From assembly GCA_031472005.1 (NCBI GenBank), contig PZJY01000004.1, forward strand, positions 2,640,556-2,704,555: a stretch of DNA of 64,000 bases, in the 5' to 3' direction. The notes under the pieces were generated by a model. The model was not told the DNA's origin and searched no databases. It saw only the letters and a list, made by a program, of their open reading frames with translations. A program made the translations under genes and the position numbers. This DNA is from Tetracladium setigerum. Lineage: Eukaryota > Ascomycota > Leotiomycetes > Helotiales. Positions 46,468-58,954 of the stretch are shown piece by piece. Numbering within the stretch: the first letter of the stretch is position 1; the number at the start of each line of letters is the position of its first letter.

Positions 46468-49435
46468 ATGGACGTCAACTCGGTGTTGTTAAACACCTTC
46501 TCCGCCGGTTTGTGAGCCCCTTTACCCTCTCGCAGATCGATGGCTCATACTTTACAGATGCTACAACTCGTAATGCGGCCGAGCAGCAGCTCAGCCAGGC
46601 TGCTGAAAACAACTTTGTAAGATATCCCACCCCTGACCGCAAAAGCTCCTATCTAGGGAGAGCAACCCCTCTAACAGCTGAATATAGTCTGGCTACCTCG
46701 TTACCCTCGTACAAGAGCTTGCCAACGAAGAGGCTCAAGGTCCAGTCAGAGCCGCTGCTGGTATCGCCCTCAAGAACGCCTTCACCGCGCGCGAGTTTGC
46801 TAGAGCACAGGATTTACAAGAGAAATGGGTCAAGCAGGATCAAGAGACAAAGACCCGCGTGAAGGATCTTACACTACAGGCTTTGGCCTCCACCAACTCA
46901 CAAGCCGGTCAGGCAGCTGCCCAGGTTATTGCATCGATAGCCAGCATTGAGTTGGTTCACGATCAGTGGCCAGAGCTTATGCCAACTTTGGTGCGAAATG
47001 TTGGAGAAGGCGGTGACCACTTGAAGCAAGCTTCGTTGACCACCATCGGTTTCATCTGCGAGAGCCAGGACACAGAGCTTCGAAGCAGTCTGGTTCAACA
47101 CTCAAATGCCATCTTGACTGCCGTTGTTCAGGGTGCACGAAAGGAAGAAACAAACCTAGAGGTTCGACTTGCCGCCATTCATGCTCTCGGCGACTCTTTG
47201 GAGTTTGTAGACAACAACTTCAAGAATGAGGGAGAGCGTAACTACATTATGCAGGTCATCTGCGAGGCTACACAAGCTGCAGATTCGCGGATACAACAAG
47301 GTGCTTTTGGCTGCCTGAACAGAATCATGGCACTGTACTATGATCTGATGCGCTTTTACATGGAGAAGGCGCTTTTCGGTCTCACTATTATGGGAATGAA
47401 GAGCGAGGAAGAGGACGTCGCAAAGCTTGCTGTGGAATTCTGGAGCACAGTTTGTGAGGAGGAAATTGCTATTGAGGATGATAATGCTCAGGTATGCTCT
47501 CACATGCCAAATCCCCTAAGGCCCGCTAACCACAATCTCACAGGTCGAGACCACGGATCAGATGCGCCCTATCTTCCACTTCTGTCAAGTTGCAACCAAC
47601 GAGGTTGTACCCGTTCTTTTGACACTGTTGACGAAGCAAGACGAGGATGCTGGTGACGAGGAATACAACATTTCGCGTGCCGCATATCAATGTCTTCAAC
47701 TCTACGCTCAGGCCGTTCAAGGCATGGTCATCCAGCCGGTCTTGGCTTTCGTCGAGACTAACCTTCGTGCTGAGGCGTGGAACAACCGTGATGCCGCCGT
47801 ATCTGCTTTTGGTGCAATTATGGAAGGTCCCGAGGCCAGCGTCATTGAGCCAATCGTCAAGCAAGCTCTCCCAGTCATTATCAAGATGATGGAGGATCCA
47901 AACCTTCATGTCAAGGATTCAACTGCTTATGCCCTTGGTCGTATTACTGAGGCATGCTCGGAAGCCATTGATCCAAATGTTCACCTCCCTGTATTGATCA
48001 AGTCCCTTTTCGAGGGTTTGGTCAGCAGCCCAAAGATGGCAGGATCTTGCTGCTGGGCTTTGATGAACCTTGCAGAGAGATTCTCTGGAGAAATTGGATG
48101 CCAGCAAAACGCTCTCACTCCTCATTTCAACGAGAGTGTCACTCATCTGCTCCAAGTTACAGAGAGAGGCGATGCAGATAACCAGCTACGAACTGCAGCA
48201 TATGAGGTTCTCAACACTTTCGTTCAGAATGCTGCTAATGAGAGTCTGAAGCCAGTTGCTGACCTTTCAGACATCATTATCAAGCGTCTTGAAAACACTA
48301 TTCCTCTCCAAACCCAGGTTGTTAGTGTGGAGGACAAGATCACTCTTGAGGAGATGCAAGTTAGCTTGTGCACAGTTCTCTTGGCAATCATCCAACGTCT
48401 TGAGAAGGATATTGCTCCTCAGGCTGATCGCATCATGACCGTCTTGCTACAGATTCTTGGCAGCGCTGGAGTAAAGTCAAGCGTTCCAGATGCCGTTTTC
48501 GCAACTGTTAGCAGTTTGGCCAATGCCCTCGAGGAAGGTTTCACCAACTACATGGAGGCCTTCTCTCCTTTCCTTTACAATGCCCTCGGGAACCAAGAAG
48601 AGCCTGCGTTGTGCTCGATGGCTATTGGACTCGTTAGCGACATCACTCGTTCGGTTGGAGCAGCTTCCCAGCCATATTGCGATGCGTTCATGAACTATCT
48701 CTTGAACAACTTGAGGGTATGTTTTTCGCCTCCTGTCCTTTTATTGTTGTTTTATATTCTGAGTGGGTATTTTTTGGACTAAGCTAATTCTTATTAGAGT
48801 ACTGCTCTTGCCAACCAGTTCAAGCCAGCCATCCTTCAGTGCTTCGGCGATATCGCAACTGCCATTGGTGGACATTTCGAGACCTATCTCACCGTTGTAG
48901 CACAAGTTCTCCAGCAAGCAGGTGGCGTTGTAGCCAACCCAGACGGTTCCTATGAGATGTTCGACTATGTCGTCTCATTGCGAGAGGGTATCATGGATGC
49001 TTGGGGCGGAATCATTGGTGCCATGCGAAGCAGCCAGAAGGGTAAGTCACTTTACTCACGAAGCAAGACAATCGCTAACACGTGCCAGCTGACCAACTTG
49101 CACCATATGTGGAGTCTATCTTCTCACTTCTCAACGTCATCTCGAATGATCAAAACCGAAGCGATGCTCTTATGCGTTCGGCGATGGGTGTCATTGGGTT
49201 TGTCGTCTCTTCTGCTCGTTCATAAACCGTACTAACTTGCTTCCTTAGTGACATTGCTGTTACCTTCCCTGATGGCCAGTTCACCAGCTTCTATCGCTCT
49301 GACTGGCTCACGGCGATGATCAAGTCTACCCGACAAAATACCGAATATGGCACCCGCACTATCGAGACCGCACGATGGGCTCGTGAGCAAGTCAAGCGCC
49401 AAATCGGTGGTAGCCAGGGTATGCTCCAGTCTTGA
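46468..49435 (+). CDS. KAP95: Importin subunit beta-1 (karyopherin 95)
   Basis: Seven exons (46468-46507, 46558-46616, 46688-47491, 47544-48716, 48798-49041, 49089-49197, 49249-49435) sum to 871 residues, the usual importin-beta length. The start MDVNSVLLNTFSADATTRN is obtained by using the acceptor at 46557; an earlier AG at 46534 would break the alignment. HEAT-repeat features include GYLVTLVQELANEEAQGPVR, AAAGIALKNAFTARE, DQWPELMPTL and the acidic loop DEDAGDEEYNISRAAYQCL. LGRITEACSEAI and SSPKMAGSCCWALMNLAERF are conserved surfaces. The protein carries importin-alpha and its cargo through nuclear pores and is released by Ran-GTP. The frame is undamaged. Confidence 0.96.
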
Positions 49436-51296
49436 GCTTTCCCATCATCACCATCGTGTGCGTCTTGAAAGTATAGCCCTTGAAGTGTACACATGGCATT
49501 TGAGCAGACACCGAGCCCTTGCAAGAATCGACTTCCTTGCACTCATCACATCGCCTTCCTTTCACTTTCCAGCCGGTCACCAAAGAGGGGTTTGTCCTCG
49601 ATCGGCCTATTGCGAATTCTTTTTTGTTTACCCCCCCAAACGCAGTCTTAATCGCCCTATCGACCGCTTGCTTGTTATATCGCCAATCCACCCACTTTTG
49701 AATCGAAGTTTATACATCGGATCCACCGAAGTCGTCTGCGACTCGATGTCGATATCGAAAGAAATCTAGGAATGGCACAGAACCCACGACGTTTTGCCAG
49801 CACAAATCAGCACCAATAACACAAACCAGCACGATACAGCACCACCAACCCTTTTTTTGTACAAAACGTACCCCTAACCCCTTGTTCACACACTGCACCA
49901 CACCGCGCCAATACCCTTACACCGACGCGTCATGTTTCATTCCCAACGATAGACGAACACCTCCCTCCTGAATTTTTAAGAGAGGAGGGAATCACGAAAG
50001 AGCGAGCGAAAAAGAGAGCACGATCCCAATGTCCACCGAAAGACAAATCTTGTAGGTACCGCGTATACCAGCATCTACACCAGTTGCAAAACTACGAAGT
50101 TTAATGTAATAGCGTTTTTTTTTCATTCAGTGAACGACCGCTTTGGGTCCATTGAATTATATTTTTGCGCTTGGGTGGTGAATTGGAAGCAATCGATAGG
50201 GTATCGCTTGAATTTACCTGAGATGGAGAGAGGAAAGAAGGAACGGATAGAGTCAAGTTTAGTTGACGATGGCTTTGTGTCCTTTTTTTATGGGCGGAGG
50301 GAGTGGATATTTGAAACAAGAAACTCCAAACCTGGGAAAGATGAGATGGGATGGGATGGAATAGAAAGGCAAGAAGGGCCTTCTACTTTTTTTTTTTGAA
50401 AAAGTGTGTGTCAAGTGGTACATGGAAGGTTCTCCTTTGTTTTTTTCTTCTCACCTTTTCTTCTCTGAGATGGGGGTTTGGATGTTTTGGTGAGTGTATG
50501 GGGATTAAAGAATGGAATGTTTGGTGGTTTGTGGTGGATGAAGAAGCAGAGAGAGAGAGAGAGAGATGATAGCAAGCAGATGAAGATAAGGAATGAATGA
50601 AATTAACTCCCCCTTATTTTGACGTGTATGTCTACGGCTCCACCGGTTAGCTAATGTGATTGAATAATGGGCTGCTTGGTGAGTTATGTGTGTGTAGCTT
50701 TCTTTATCGCCGTGATGAACTCGTGAGATGGGTATGTGTACAATGCAGTAATAGTCTTTCGGACTAGTTTCTACACGAGAACCTCGATCTTTCAGCTCGG
50801 CAGCCCATCCACTCATATTCCATTCTCAGATGCCCATGACCACGTTATAAAGGCTTAAACCAGTAATGCTTAACTTTAATCACCTTCGGAGTTCACATTA
50901 TTGTCATCCCACATTGCATGGCATGGTTGCACCATATACTCGCATACTGTATCCCTGTCGGACAATGTAGAAAGTCCATCATTCCAGCCTACCAAGTATC
51001 GTCGGTCTTACGAACAGACCGAATTTATCAAATGTCCGCCTCCGCTCTTTGTGAAATACCGGACTATTGAAATAAGTATATAATTGTTAGTACCAAGTTA
51101 CATTTACATTGCTTTCAAATGAAATACATCAATTGACCGTCTCTCCTTGACTTACCAGGTGCATACAATATAGTACAACCACCTAACGACATCATCATTC
51201 TTCCCTCTCTTCTACAAGTATATCAGCAAGACATACGGGTACAGTACAGAAACAGTGCACTCCAATCCAGCACAAACAACACAAATAACACAAATA
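49436..51296. other. Intergenic region between importin beta and the b5 reductase gene
   Basis: This 1.9-kb gap shows only AT-rich stretches, poly-T and poly-A tracts and a short GA run (50550-50566). No gene could be supported. Confidence 0.5.
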
Positions 51297-52474
51297 ATGT
51301 CCACCTCCTCCCACATCCTTCGACAACGACGCCCCGCCATCCTCCTTGCTGCCAGCACTCTTACAGTCCTCGGTCTCGGCACATGGGCAGCTAAAAGTTA
51401 TCTCATTCGTGAAAGCCATGCTGAATCGCCATCCTCATCACCAGCGCCACTACCAAAAGTCTTCTCCGGCCTCTTTGGCCCCACGCTTCGTCTTGAAAGT
51501 TCGGAGACTGTAAATCATAATACGAAGAGATTGCGGTTTGCATGTCCCGATTCGAAGGCTGTTAGTGGATTGAGTCTGACGTGTAAGTCTTCTTTTTCTT
51601 TCTCTTTCCAGTTTCTGCATTTTATGGGATTCATATATATATAGAAAAGGGAAACGGGGAAATGGAATAGAGAAGGTGGGAAGGCGAGCGTTGCGAATTA
51701 ACACCCATCTACCTGCCTTATCTACCTTCCCTAAGCTTTTCATACTCACAATGGGCTGCCCCTCACTAACTCAAGAGTTGGAAAAAACACAGCATCTGTA
51801 TTAACCATTTCCTGGCCCACAAACCGCTGGTTCCCAGTCATACGACCCTACACGCCCATCAGCCCCCTCAACTGCGCCGGTCATCCCCTCGACCTCCTCA
51901 TAAAACGCTACCCCAACGGCAAAGCAAGCACCTATCTCCACTCGCTCACTCCGGGCGACACACTTACCTTCCTCTTCGCTCTGCCGGGGTACAAGTACCA
52001 AGCCAATGCCTTCTCACATGTCACCATGATAGCGGGTGGTGCGGGCATCACACCGATTTATCAATTGACGCAGGGGATTTTGGGAAATCCGGAGGATATG
52101 ACGAGGATTACGATGGTGGTTGGGGGGAATCGTGAGGAGGATTTGGTGTTGAGGGGGCGTTGGATGGGTTTGTGAGGAGGTTTGAGGGGAGGTTGAGGGT
52201 TGTTTATGTGGTTAGTGGTGCGTTGGTTGGGGAGAGGGAGAAGGAGAAGGAGAAGGAAAATGAGAAGGGAGAGACTTTGAGGAGAGGGTATGTGACGGCC
52301 GAGTTGTTGAGGGAGGTACTTGGAGAGCAGGAGGAGGAAAGACGGGCGGAGGAGAAGACGAAGGTGTTTGTTTGTGGGCCGCCGGCTATGGAGGACGCGC
52401 TTGTGGGGAAGAGAGGGAATGGAGGGATTTTGAAGGAGTTGGGGTTTAGGAAGGATGAGATTCATCGGTTTTGA
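51297..52474 (+). CDS. MCR1: NADH-cytochrome b5 reductase, mitochondrial Mcr1 type (one frame break)
   Basis: Exon 1 (51297-51582) starts at MSTSSHILRQRRP and includes an N-terminal hydrophobic anchor (AILLAASTLTVLGLGTWAA), typical of the outer-membrane and intermembrane-space Mcr1 forms. A long 210-nt intron leads to exon 2 (51793-52474). The flavin motif is VIRPYTPISP, the nicotinamide motif is MIAGGAGITPIYQL, and the end has VFVCGPPAMEDALVG and GFRKDEIHRF. The enzyme passes electrons from NADH to cytochrome b5 or ergosterol-pathway partners. The frame breaks at the G5 run 52153-52157, after NREEDLVLR; one added base continues into ALDGFVRRFEGRLRVVYVVS. Restored length would be 322 residues. 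A Lys/Glu-rich insert (EREKEKEKENEKGE) follows, unusual for the family. Confidence 0.9.
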
Positions 52475-52885
52475 GAGTCTATTATATTTGATAGATAGGT
52501 AGGGATTTACCTTGATCTTTCTCGTCGAGATACCTTTTTTTTCTAGTCAGGGGATCTTGAGAGTATAAAAGTAATTAAGTACTTGAATTAATTTACTTGC
52601 CATTCTAGGTACTTGCTTACTTGCCTAACTACCTACCTATGTATCTACCTCAATACCTCCTACCCAATGAGGGAAAAGTAAATACACCATCAATACTACG
52701 TACCTAAGGTTACTCACTCACTCACTCTCACCCACTCACTCAAATACCAAACACATAAATAACACAATACCAAAAGACACAATTCATAACAAAGAAACTA
52801 CAGTCAAGTCAAGTCAGTAGTAAGATAGCCAGGTTTCACCCAACTTACTATCACAACTTACCAAGTAAGTAGTGGCGAAGAAAGA

Positions 52886-52917
52886 AGTAGCAGTAGCAGT
52901 AGCAGTAGCAGTAGCAG
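52886..52917. repeat. (AGTAGC)n short tandem repeat
   Basis: Five AGTAGC units in a row lie in the convergent 3' region between the b5 reductase and the thaumatin-like genes. Confidence 0.85.
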
Positions 52918-53111
52918 AAGAAGAAAAAGAAAAACAAGCAGGAAAAGTAGAAGAACACAAACCCTCCCCCAAAAATACCCATTTATATCAAACTATAAGT
53001 TTACAAAAACTAAACAAAACTAAAGCCAAAGCCTAAGCATAAGCCCATACATTTAAACCTCTGAATTCCACTCCTCATCTAATTACAGTGTCTACTGATA
53101 TGTGATATAAA

Positions 53112-53134
53112 AAGAAGAAGAAGAAGAAGAAGAA
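53112..53134. repeat. (AAG)n microsatellite
   Basis: About seven and a half AAG units lie in the non-coding region upstream of the 3' end of the thaumatin-like gene. Confidence 0.85.
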
Positions 53135-53848
53135 AGAGAAAGTTAAATTAAGCATCTTACCACTTTACCTGATAAGCTATAGTATTATAAAGGTATATCT
53201 TATATCTTTAAGGTATCTCTTTCTCCTCCTCTTCCTCTCTCCTTGATCTTTTAATTCTAATCCTTTCACTCCCTCACACCCTTTACTTCAATTCTACTCC
53301 CTTTCACCCCCTCCCCTCATTCCCTTCATTTGCCCATTCTAATTCCTACCCATGTTGCCCCAATCTCACAATCTCATAATCACCTCAACACACATAACCT
53401 TTTACAGTTTTTAATCTTTTCTATTTTTCTAATTTTTTTTTCTTCCGTTTTAATGAATATCAAAATCCTTCTCTCCTCCCCCCCAAAACATAGCGTACCG
53501 TACAGTCCCGAGCTAAAATGCTGTATGTAACAGCTCTAAGCCCAACGTTTTGAGGGAGTGTAGTTGGACAAGGAAAAAAAAAGGGGTATCTCATAGTTTT
53601 ATCATAGGAATCATCGACGCTGCGTCGTCCCCTAGCCTAGGTAGGCTTTGTCTCGTCTCTTCTCGTTTCGTTGCTCATTCTTCCTCCTCTTTTCTCTCTT
53701 TTCTTTCTTTTCTCTCAATCTGTGATGGCTGTTCTCATCACATCCCATCCCCATCTCTAACCATTCTATCCCAAAGACACAGCAACGCCATCATCATCAA
53801 ACAAAAACAAAACAAGCAAAATCAAATATAAAGCAACGACGCACCCAT

Positions 53849-55204
53849 CTACAAAATCACAAAGACCGCCACGAACACCACCAGCGCCGCCAAACTCGCC
53901 GTCGTCCCAATCCTCTCCCCCCTCTCGGCCGCATTGCTCCTCAACGGCGGCGTATTGATATACGACACATTCGTCACCGCATCCTTGATAGCCTTCGTCA
54001 GCTTGCCCCCTGCCTGACTCAAGGCCTCAAGCTCGGGCTTGAATTTCTGCAAGATGTTCGTGCTTCGCCCCTCTGGACAAAAGACAACTTCCCATCCGCC
54101 ACCAGTCGGGATGATGAAGGTTGATGTTTGATCGTCGTAGGCGAAGGAATACGCGTCGGGGCAGACGGACTTTGCCGATTTGGCGTAAAGATTGGGTTTG
54201 CAGATGTTTGGGTCGTTGAATTTGCCGGCGCAGCAGTCTTCAGGTCTGTTGGTTGCTGAGCAGGCCGAGAGACACGGGTTGTAGATTGGGCGTTGGATGT
54301 TGTCGTCCGGATAGGGATATACTCCATCTCCTGGCTTGGTGGGTTGGTCGACCTGCAAATCCCACGGACACCATTTCGAGATCGTCTTGTCGGTTTCCTT
54401 GCCTTCGAGAGGGAGCGGCATGTCAGCGGTCGTTGAGTTTCCGTTGGTTCCTGAGTCTGCGGGGGCGGCTGCCCAACCTGACGTGGCGATACAGGCGCAG
54501 TTTGTGAGGTTGGGTGGGATTTCTTTGAGTTTGGGATCGTCGCCGGGAATGAAGATTATGGCGAGGGGGAGGTTGTAACCGTCGACAAGGGAGATGTCAT
54601 AAAATGTTTGGTCACCGTTGGAGCCACCTTGGAGGAGGAATTCGGCAAGGGTAACAGGTGTCTGGCCCTGTGGAGAGATTAGTATACTTGTAATGCAACT
54701 TAGGATTGAGGATTAACAAACGGTTAAAACACAATCCAAGACTCCACCACAATCGCCTGTTTTACAAGCAGCTCCCGAACCATCATGCCCATTCAAGTTA
54801 CTCGCTCCAGTGCCAGCAACATTGAAACTACAATTCGTTCTTCCCCAAACTCTCCCCTGCCAATCTTCAGCGACATGTAATGTCCTGCTACTTCCAGCAG
54901 CAAGCTCGAATCCTCCCGTGCCAGGGCCAGTCCCATGTTGACTGCCAATTCCCGGCCAGATAGTCTGTTCACACATGTTTGTAATTTTCAGAGGTTTGTC
55001 GGTACTGTTCGTACTATTGGTGCCGTCTCGCTTTATTGGAGGGCCCCATTGAGGAGGAGTTTGTCGTGGGTAGGCATTTTTCGCGAACATGGGGTTGGTG
55101 GTATATGATAAGGCTGTGGGTAGGAGACTGAAGATAGAAAAGGCTGTGAGTAGGTTCCATGTTGGAGAGACATCACTGCCCCGCGAGGCACTTGAGAGTT
55201 TCAT
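53849..55204 (-). CDS. Thaumatin-like protein with probable GPI anchor
   Basis: Two exons (54722-55204 and 53849-54667) encode 433 residues. Between them lies a 54-nt intron with a GTTTGT donor and CAG acceptor. After a hydrophobic N-terminus (LLTAFSIFSLLPTALS) the thaumatin region begins: LKITNMCEQTIWPGIGS, FELAAGSSRTLHVAEDWQGR, VWGRTNCSFN and TGDCGGVLDCVLT. The second half has LAEFLLQGG, FYDISLVDGYNLPLAI, and the Cys-rich NPCLSACSATNRPEDCCAG plus CPDAYSFAYDD, all thaumatin-family markers. The C-terminal Ser/Asn-Ala stretch and hydrophobic tail (TTASLAALVVFVAVFVIL) suggest a GPI signal. Fungal members sit on the cell surface, and some bind or act on beta-glucan; that activity is not proven here. 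Several N-glycosylation sites are visible. Confidence 0.93.
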
Positions 55205-56586
55205 TTTTGGCCAAAGTGTATACGTAGTTGTTGATGTATTCTTGAGAGGCAGAGGGAGAAGATGAGAGGGAGAGAAAGAGGAAACTGGAGGTACAAGTAA
55301 AGAGAGAGAAAGAGAGAGAGATAGAGGTTGGCAGGCCGCCAGCCAAGAGGTTGAAATCCAGGGTCGCAAAAGCAAGGTCGAGCAAGGCCAGGGCAAAAAA
55401 GAAGCCCGTTCAAGATTGAGGCGATCTTCTTGGTCGAGTAGAGGCCAAGATATCCAACGGCGGTGCCATGCAAGAATGATCAACGGTCAACAGGAATTGC
55501 AGGCTTCCATTGCTCAGAGGATGGCCAGTGACGTATCGTGGGATCTGCTCAACCTCCAAAACTGGGATTCAAGGCGGGAACCCCTGTCGCGAAAATGCAA
55601 TTGGCAGGATAAAAGAGAAGTAGGAAAAGGAACGATGGCTATGCCACAGCGGGAGAGATGGAGAAAGCAAGAATAGAAAGAGATGCACAGAGGGAGAGAT
55701 GTGTATAGGTCGCGTCAAAGGGACGCGCAATGCAAACGAATGGGGATATAATAAGTAAGGTGTGTGTGGTAGGTAGAGACTGTTTGTTTGGTGTTTCACG
55801 AGGTTCATGGTGGGAGAAGTTGTTTGGCAGAGGCAAAGGCAGAGCCTTGCAGGTGATGACGCAGGCCAGAACGATCCCTGATGCTGCCCTTCTCCTGCTT
55901 TCACGGCACGCACCGTCCGAGATGGCTCGTGCCACGGGGAGATACCCGAGACGGCATGGACATGGAGCATCTAAAGCTCAAGATTCAACCCAACACTTGC
56001 AGCAGTAGGAGGAGTATGAACTATAGTGGTCGTAATAAGGATACCACTAACTTGGTATACCATGATTCTAAATATGGCATTTCCATTTCTGCATACCGAC
56101 TTCGTTCGACCTATGGAACTTGACGTCCGCTTGGCAAATAAATCACTTTCTCCTCAAATCGAGCACTTTCACTTAATAAGGACCCCACAGCTTCAAGAAA
56201 GGTATCATCGGATTGCAACGCCCTAAACAGTTCTGAGCCCGTCCTCTAAACTATGAACCAAGCACGGCCATTATCACCCCTGTTATTTAAATCTCTCTTT
56301 CCTCCCATCTCCATCCATCCATCTCATCTTCCCCATCAACAAAACTTGGGCATATTTAAGTCTTGCGCGCCAACACAAAACGCTGCACACAACTTTCCAC
56401 TATATCCATCCATTCCTTTCATTCCCTCCACCCAACTTCCAAATCCCCAAAAATCCCGCTAATTGTGTACCCGCTCGGCTCTGAAAAAATTCTGACGTGT
56501 CTTTGAATAGCGGCTCCGCGTACGTTTGAAAAAGTGCAAAAGAAATTCGTCGATTTAATGATATTACTTTTTTGGCAAAACCCCCT
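55205..56586. other. Intergenic region between the thaumatin-like and Hsp70-like genes
   Basis: No gene is seen in this 1.4-kb gap. It includes a GA-rich run near 55302-55326 in the thaumatin-like leader. Confidence 0.5.
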
Positions 56587-58954
56587 CTACTTGAATCTCG
56601 ACGTGCAACGACCCATAACCTCGCCTTGACAGACCAATTCGGCATTGAATTCTGATCCATCTAGGGTGAGGTAAATGTCGAAGTACACCCGATAGAAGGT
56701 GCCTTGTGGGGTATCCATCCTTTCGAAATCTTTCTCAAGGTTCTTGCGAGACAAATCTGAAGTGAGAGTGACGACTTCCTTGACGCCTGGAAGATTGTTA
56801 GCAGGGCTCGCTTTCTTGAGAGGATCTGTGAACTTACGGGGATCTTTGGTGTATTCGGGGCAGATGTCATCATCACACGCGTACAAAATATCCTCGTACA
56901 TCAGGGTGGCTCCGGGAGCAACTTGTCGGAAGAAGGAGACCTTGACAGGCTCTCCAATCTTCACTCTTTGTCCCTTCTGCACGAAAATTTGTCTTGTAAA
57001 CTTGCAACGATCCTTTCCATCCAAAGAGGGAACACGATACGCTTCAGGGTGGTGACCTTCCTTGAAAGGTTGAAGAGTTGCCATAAGGTAATGTCTTCGA
57101 GCAACACGGGATGTGACAACTCTCTCGGTAATACCAGCAGTAACAGCTCCTTTGACAATAGCAGCGACGGAATCCATAGGTCGGACAACCTTGGACTGGA
57201 ATTGAGGTGGGACGTGTAATTTAATTTGTTGGAAGAGATACTCAGACGCACCAAATCCACCGACAACCAAGACGTTTTGTAGCGTTCGGTTCTGGGCTTG
57301 AATGGCGATGATTTGATTCCGTACCAATTCCAAAATTCGGTTGACCACAGGCTCGAAGCACTGCAGAATCTCTTCGTTGGTGAATGTCATGTAACCTTCC
57401 TCGATGCCAGCTTCTGGGAACTCTGCCTCGATACCAACATCTACAGCCCACTTCTGGTTGTTGTTCCTGAAATCGGCCTTGATTCTGTTCTCAAAGTCCA
57501 TGATGCACTTGGCGTAAACTCTACCGGCCGTCTTGGATCCATCGGGAAGTTTCATCTTTCGAATCTTTGTGCGGAGAATATTGGAGAAATTTCGGTTCAG
57601 GGCTGTTGATCCGCAAGAATCACCAGAACCTGCTGTACACTCGGAGACGGTAAATGGAGACTCCTCTTCCACCTCGTAAGCAATCAAATCGACAGTTCCA
57701 CCACCACAATCCACAATCAACACTGCATCGTGAACCTTCAAATTGAGGAGACCAGCCTTGGAACAGAACAGGGCTGCTGCTTCGGGCTCGGTAATGAGAG
57801 TTAGACGGTTGTCGTTCTCATCGCGCAAGAAACCAGCTTGAATAGCAGCAGCTCTGGTGGCTGCCTTTCCAGCATCGTTCCAAATAGCAGGGACTGTAAG
57901 GTAGTATCTAATGTTCCTCTCTTCTCGGTTAAACACTTCACCCAGGGTCTTTTGTAATTGATTTCGCATCGCTTGTCTCAGCTTGAAGAGATAGTCTGCC
58001 GCCACGTCGATTTCCGACTTTCCGGGTGGAAGGGGGGCAGGTTGATAGGATCGATATATGTGTTTCCGGAGAGCATCAACTGCAGCTTGAACCATTCGAC
58101 CTTCTGTACACCTGGCTTTGGATATCCAGTTGGCGCAAGAGCGTCCGCAATATCAGGACCCCATCCGACAACCTTCTGGTATTGATCGTAGTAAAGCACG
58201 GTTGGAATCTATCCAGTCAGCCTGATTCCATAGAATTTGTAATACCAGTCCATACCTTTTGCTTGGTGTATGATCCTGCACCAGGCCATTCTGTGATAAT
58301 ATCCTCCTTGGCCTCTGAGTTTGTGGCAAAGGCGAAAGCGACACCGGAGAAAGTTGTTCCCTAACTTCGTTAACAAAGGTTTTTGGCGGCGCAGAATCTG
58401 CCAGTACTCACAAAATCGATACCAACAATGAGTTGAGCCTTGCTCTTGCCTGCACCTTCGACTTCAACAGCACCGTTGTTTCGTCCAGCGTACTGCGCAG
58501 CGGCTTGACTTGGTTGTCCTTGTTGAATGGGTGGCGGGCCACCATATTGAGGGGGTCCGCCATAGCCAGGAGGACCACCTACTGGAGGCGGACCACCCAT
58601 CTGAGGAGCATTAGGATGTCCAGGAGGATAACCACCAGCTGCTGTGTTGATGGGAGGAGGGCCACCCATCATCTGGGTTGGCGGTGTGCGAGGGTTTCCT
58701 GGGGCCATTGGCGATTGCGTGCGACCAGCAGGGGCGGGAGCATAGTTGTTTGTATAGCTGGGCGGACGACCGCCAGCGCCTGGTTGTTGGTGGTTCATGG
58801 CGAGACTCGACGAGGAGGATGAAGCGGAGAGGGGATGGCCGAGCTGAGGAGCTGACGAGGTGGGGTTTTGTGCGATGGTTGGGGTGTTGGCGCTGGACTT
58901 TCGCTTTGAGCTGCCGAAACCAAGGCCTTTTTTGAAGGAGTTCAAAGAACTCAT
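56587..58954 (-). CDS. Hsp70-family ATPase with proline-rich N-terminus (one frame break)
   Basis: Exons are 58412-58954, 58256-58360 and 56587-58208. The first about 160 residues are Pro/Gly/Gln-rich (repeats of GGPPP and GYGGPPQYGG). Then comes the actin/Hsp70 ATPase: IVGIDFGTTFSGVAFAF, VDCGGGTVDLIAYEV, LVVGGFGASEYL. The layout resembles fungal Hsp70/HSPA12-like proteins of unknown client, not canonical Hsp70: no EEVD and no standard substrate-binding domain. The frame breaks in the G6 run 58032-58037 (C6 in coding sense); one added base joins YIDPINLPP to LPPGKSEIDVAAD. The segment 56787-56837 has a GTAAGT donor, a GCTAAC branch and CAG acceptor, is 51 nt long and has no stop, so it is probably a true intron; 739 residues if removed, 756 if kept. 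Confidence 0.88.

Larger units (their letters stand above)
52475..53848. other. Convergent 3' region with microsatellites
   Basis: The sequence is rich in CTAC/CACT words and AT. It contains an (AGTAGC)n run at about 52886-52917 and an (AAG)n run at about 53112-53134. No gene is seen. Confidence 0.5.
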
